This document shows positions 30,455-31,413 of a stretch of DNA of 31,413 nucleotides, piece after piece. The translations under genes and the position numbers were made by a program. The notes beneath the pieces were generated by a model. It had not been told where the DNA came from. It was given only the letters and a program-made list of their open reading frames with translations, and made no database searches. How positions within the stretch are numbered: position 1 is the stretch's first letter; every line of letters starts with the position of its first letter. Source of the stretch: Lachnospiraceae bacterium (GTDB lineage: Bacteria > Bacillota > Clostridia > Lachnospirales > Lachnospiraceae); assembly GCA_900766575.1 (NCBI GenBank), contig CAAFVW010000147.1, positions 1 to 31,413 of the forward strand, given 5' to 3'.

Positions 30455-31413
30455 TTACTCCACATCCTGCAGAGCCGCGAAGTCTTCTTCGCCGGTACGA
30501 ACCTTTACAACCTTGTCAACGTTGTATACAAAAATCTTGCCATCGCCGATATGTCCGGTGTACAGAGCTTTCTTGGCAGCCTCGATCACAGTTGCTACAG
30601 GGATCTTGCTGACTACGACCTCAACCTTTACCTTAGGCAGCAGGGTCGCATCCATCTCAACTCCACGATACATCTCTCCGGCACCCTTCTGGACACCACA
30701 ACCCATAACCTGTGTCATGGTCATGCCGGTAACACCCAGATCGTTCAGCGCCTTCTTCAATACTTCAAACCGTGCAAGCTTTGCGATGACAACTACCTTG
30801 TAGATACCGGTTGCAGGAATCGCTGCCGGAACGGTCTCTACCTTGACTGCCGCATCCTTCATGGTTGTGGAAGCGGTATCATAATCGCTGACACCAAGAC
30901 TGGTATTCTCATTTACTTCCATGGTCATAGTGTTGGAGATATCCATAATGCTGAATCCTGCATATGCGGAAGGAAGTCCATGCTCGCAGGAATCCAGACC
31001 GACAATTTCCTCTTCCTCAGATACGCGTAAGCCAACGGTTGCCTTGATGATCAGGAATGCAATGGTAATGGTGACTGTTGTCCATGCTGCCACACTTACA
31101 AAACCTAACAGCTGTAAACCAAGCTGCTTGAATCCGCCGCCATAGAACAGACCTACAATACTGTCGTTACCGGGTGCGGAAGTGGTTGCGAACAGACCGG
31201 TTGCAATGGTACCCCAGATACCGTTCAGGCAATGTACTGCAACTGCACCTACGGGATCATCAATATGTAATTTGTAATCCAGAAGCCATACACCGAATAC
31301 TACCAGAAGTCCTGCTACTGCACCGATCACGATAGCTCCGGCACAATCGGTCACATCACAGGGAGCTGTAATTGCTACCAGGCCTGCCAGAGAAGCGTTC
31401 AGGCACATGGATA
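30455..31413 (-). CDS. amt: Ammonium transporter (Amt) fused to a P-II (GlnK) domain, N-terminal part missing
   Basis: The right edge cuts the gene; about 319 C-terminal residues remain. The first 128 or so hold the last Amt helices, with DDPVGAVAVHCLNGIWGTI supplying the second pore histidine (H59 of the visible part counted from the Met at 31408). A linker of about 70 residues follows. From about residue 201 a complete P-II domain runs to the end: IYKVVVIAKLARFEVLKKAL, the T-loop GVQKGAGEMYRGVEMD with the conserved Tyr (about 247), LPKVKVEVVV, and the C-terminal GHIGDGKIFVYNVDKVV and RTGEED. Amt imports ammonium; P-II normally blocks it when nitrogen is plentiful, so the fused domain is probably a built-in regulator. 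Confidence 0.93.
   Translation of the reverse strand, partial: SMCLNASLAGLVAITAPCDVTDCAGAIVIGAVAGLLVVFGVWLLDYKLHIDDPVGAVAVHCLNGIWGTIATGLFATTSAPGNDSIVGLFYGGGFKQLGLQLLGFVSVAAWTTVTITIAFLIIKATVGLRVSEEEEIVGLDSCEHGLPSAYAGFSIMDISNTMTMEVNENTSLGVSDYDTASTTMKDAAVKVETVPAAIPATGIYKVVVIAKLARFEVLKKALNDLGVTGMTMTQVMGCGVQKGAGEMYRGVEMDATLLPKVKVEVVVSKIPVATVIEAAKKALYTGHIGDGKIFVYNVDKVVKVRTGEEDFAALQDVE

Noticed and set aside
1..31413. Search for CRISPR arrays, tRNA, rRNA, transposase genes, phage genes and toxin-antitoxin pairs
   Set aside because: No spaced direct repeats, no cloverleaf-like sequences, and no transposase, integrase or toxin-like proteins were recognised by eye. A covariance-model scan would be needed to exclude small RNAs.

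Overview
The window looks like a chromosomal segment of an anaerobic, low-to-mid GC Firmicute, most likely a Lachnospiraceae (Clostridia). The reasons are an HPr-like protein of the type found in that family, a Lys/Ala-rich protein resembling DUF6465, tandem YhgE/Pip proteins, a glycerol-3-phosphate oxidation cluster with a DUF1667 protein, and an ammonium transporter fused to a P-II domain. I cannot fix the genus from sequence alone. Almost everything is on the minus strand; the exceptions are the gene end at the left edge and the hflK-hflC pair. I saw no rRNA, tRNA, CRISPR array, insertion sequence or prophage.

Layout, left to right. (1) 1-262: the end of an HPr-like gene on the plus strand and two back-to-back terminators. 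(2) 263-9353: a minus-strand run that reads, in transcription order, yhgE-type gene, small two-helix membrane protein, second yhgE-type gene, prmA, rsmE, nifS-like cysteine desulfurase, thiI. It starts at a strong sigma-A promoter (9446-9474). NifS and ThiI together make 4-thiouridine in tRNA; PrmA and RsmE modify the ribosome. (3) 9523-14642: the class I heat-shock operon hrcA-grpE-dnaK-dnaJ, with a textbook promoter and a perfect CIRCE operator. A second promoter without CIRCE lies between dnaK and dnaJ. In many Firmicutes dnaJ is followed directly by prmA and rsmE; here the YhgE module sits between them.

(4) 14688-20070: a DUF2142-like multi-membrane protein, a DUF6465-like Lys/Ala-rich protein with its own promoter, and the operon aminotransferase - patatin-like lipase - uppP (undecaprenyl diphosphate phosphatase). 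The leader of that operon contains the C-terminal remnant of a GGDEF (diguanylate cyclase) gene. (5) 20119-24631: a glycerol catabolic operon, GlpA-like dehydrogenase - FAD/NAD oxidoreductase - DUF1667 - glycerol kinase. (6) 24687-27752: a cytoplasmic polysaccharide-deacetylase-like protein, divergent from hflK-hflC. (7) 27751-31413: a YghZ-type aldo/keto reductase, a MATE transporter, and the C-terminal part of an Amt/P-II fusion that runs off the right edge.

Most of the window is ordinary housekeeping DNA. The items worth a second look are the GGDEF remnant, the Amt/P-II fusion, the YhgE module in the chaperone/prmA neighbourhood, the separate dnaJ promoter, and the glp operon in which a small Cys-rich DUF1667 protein accompanies two flavoproteins. 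I found no strong evidence for a wholly new system. Every gene-free stretch is shorter than 300 bases; the longest (19838-20118, 9354-9609, 25545-25772, 30239-30454, 14551-14750) hold the promoters, terminators, operator and remnant listed below.
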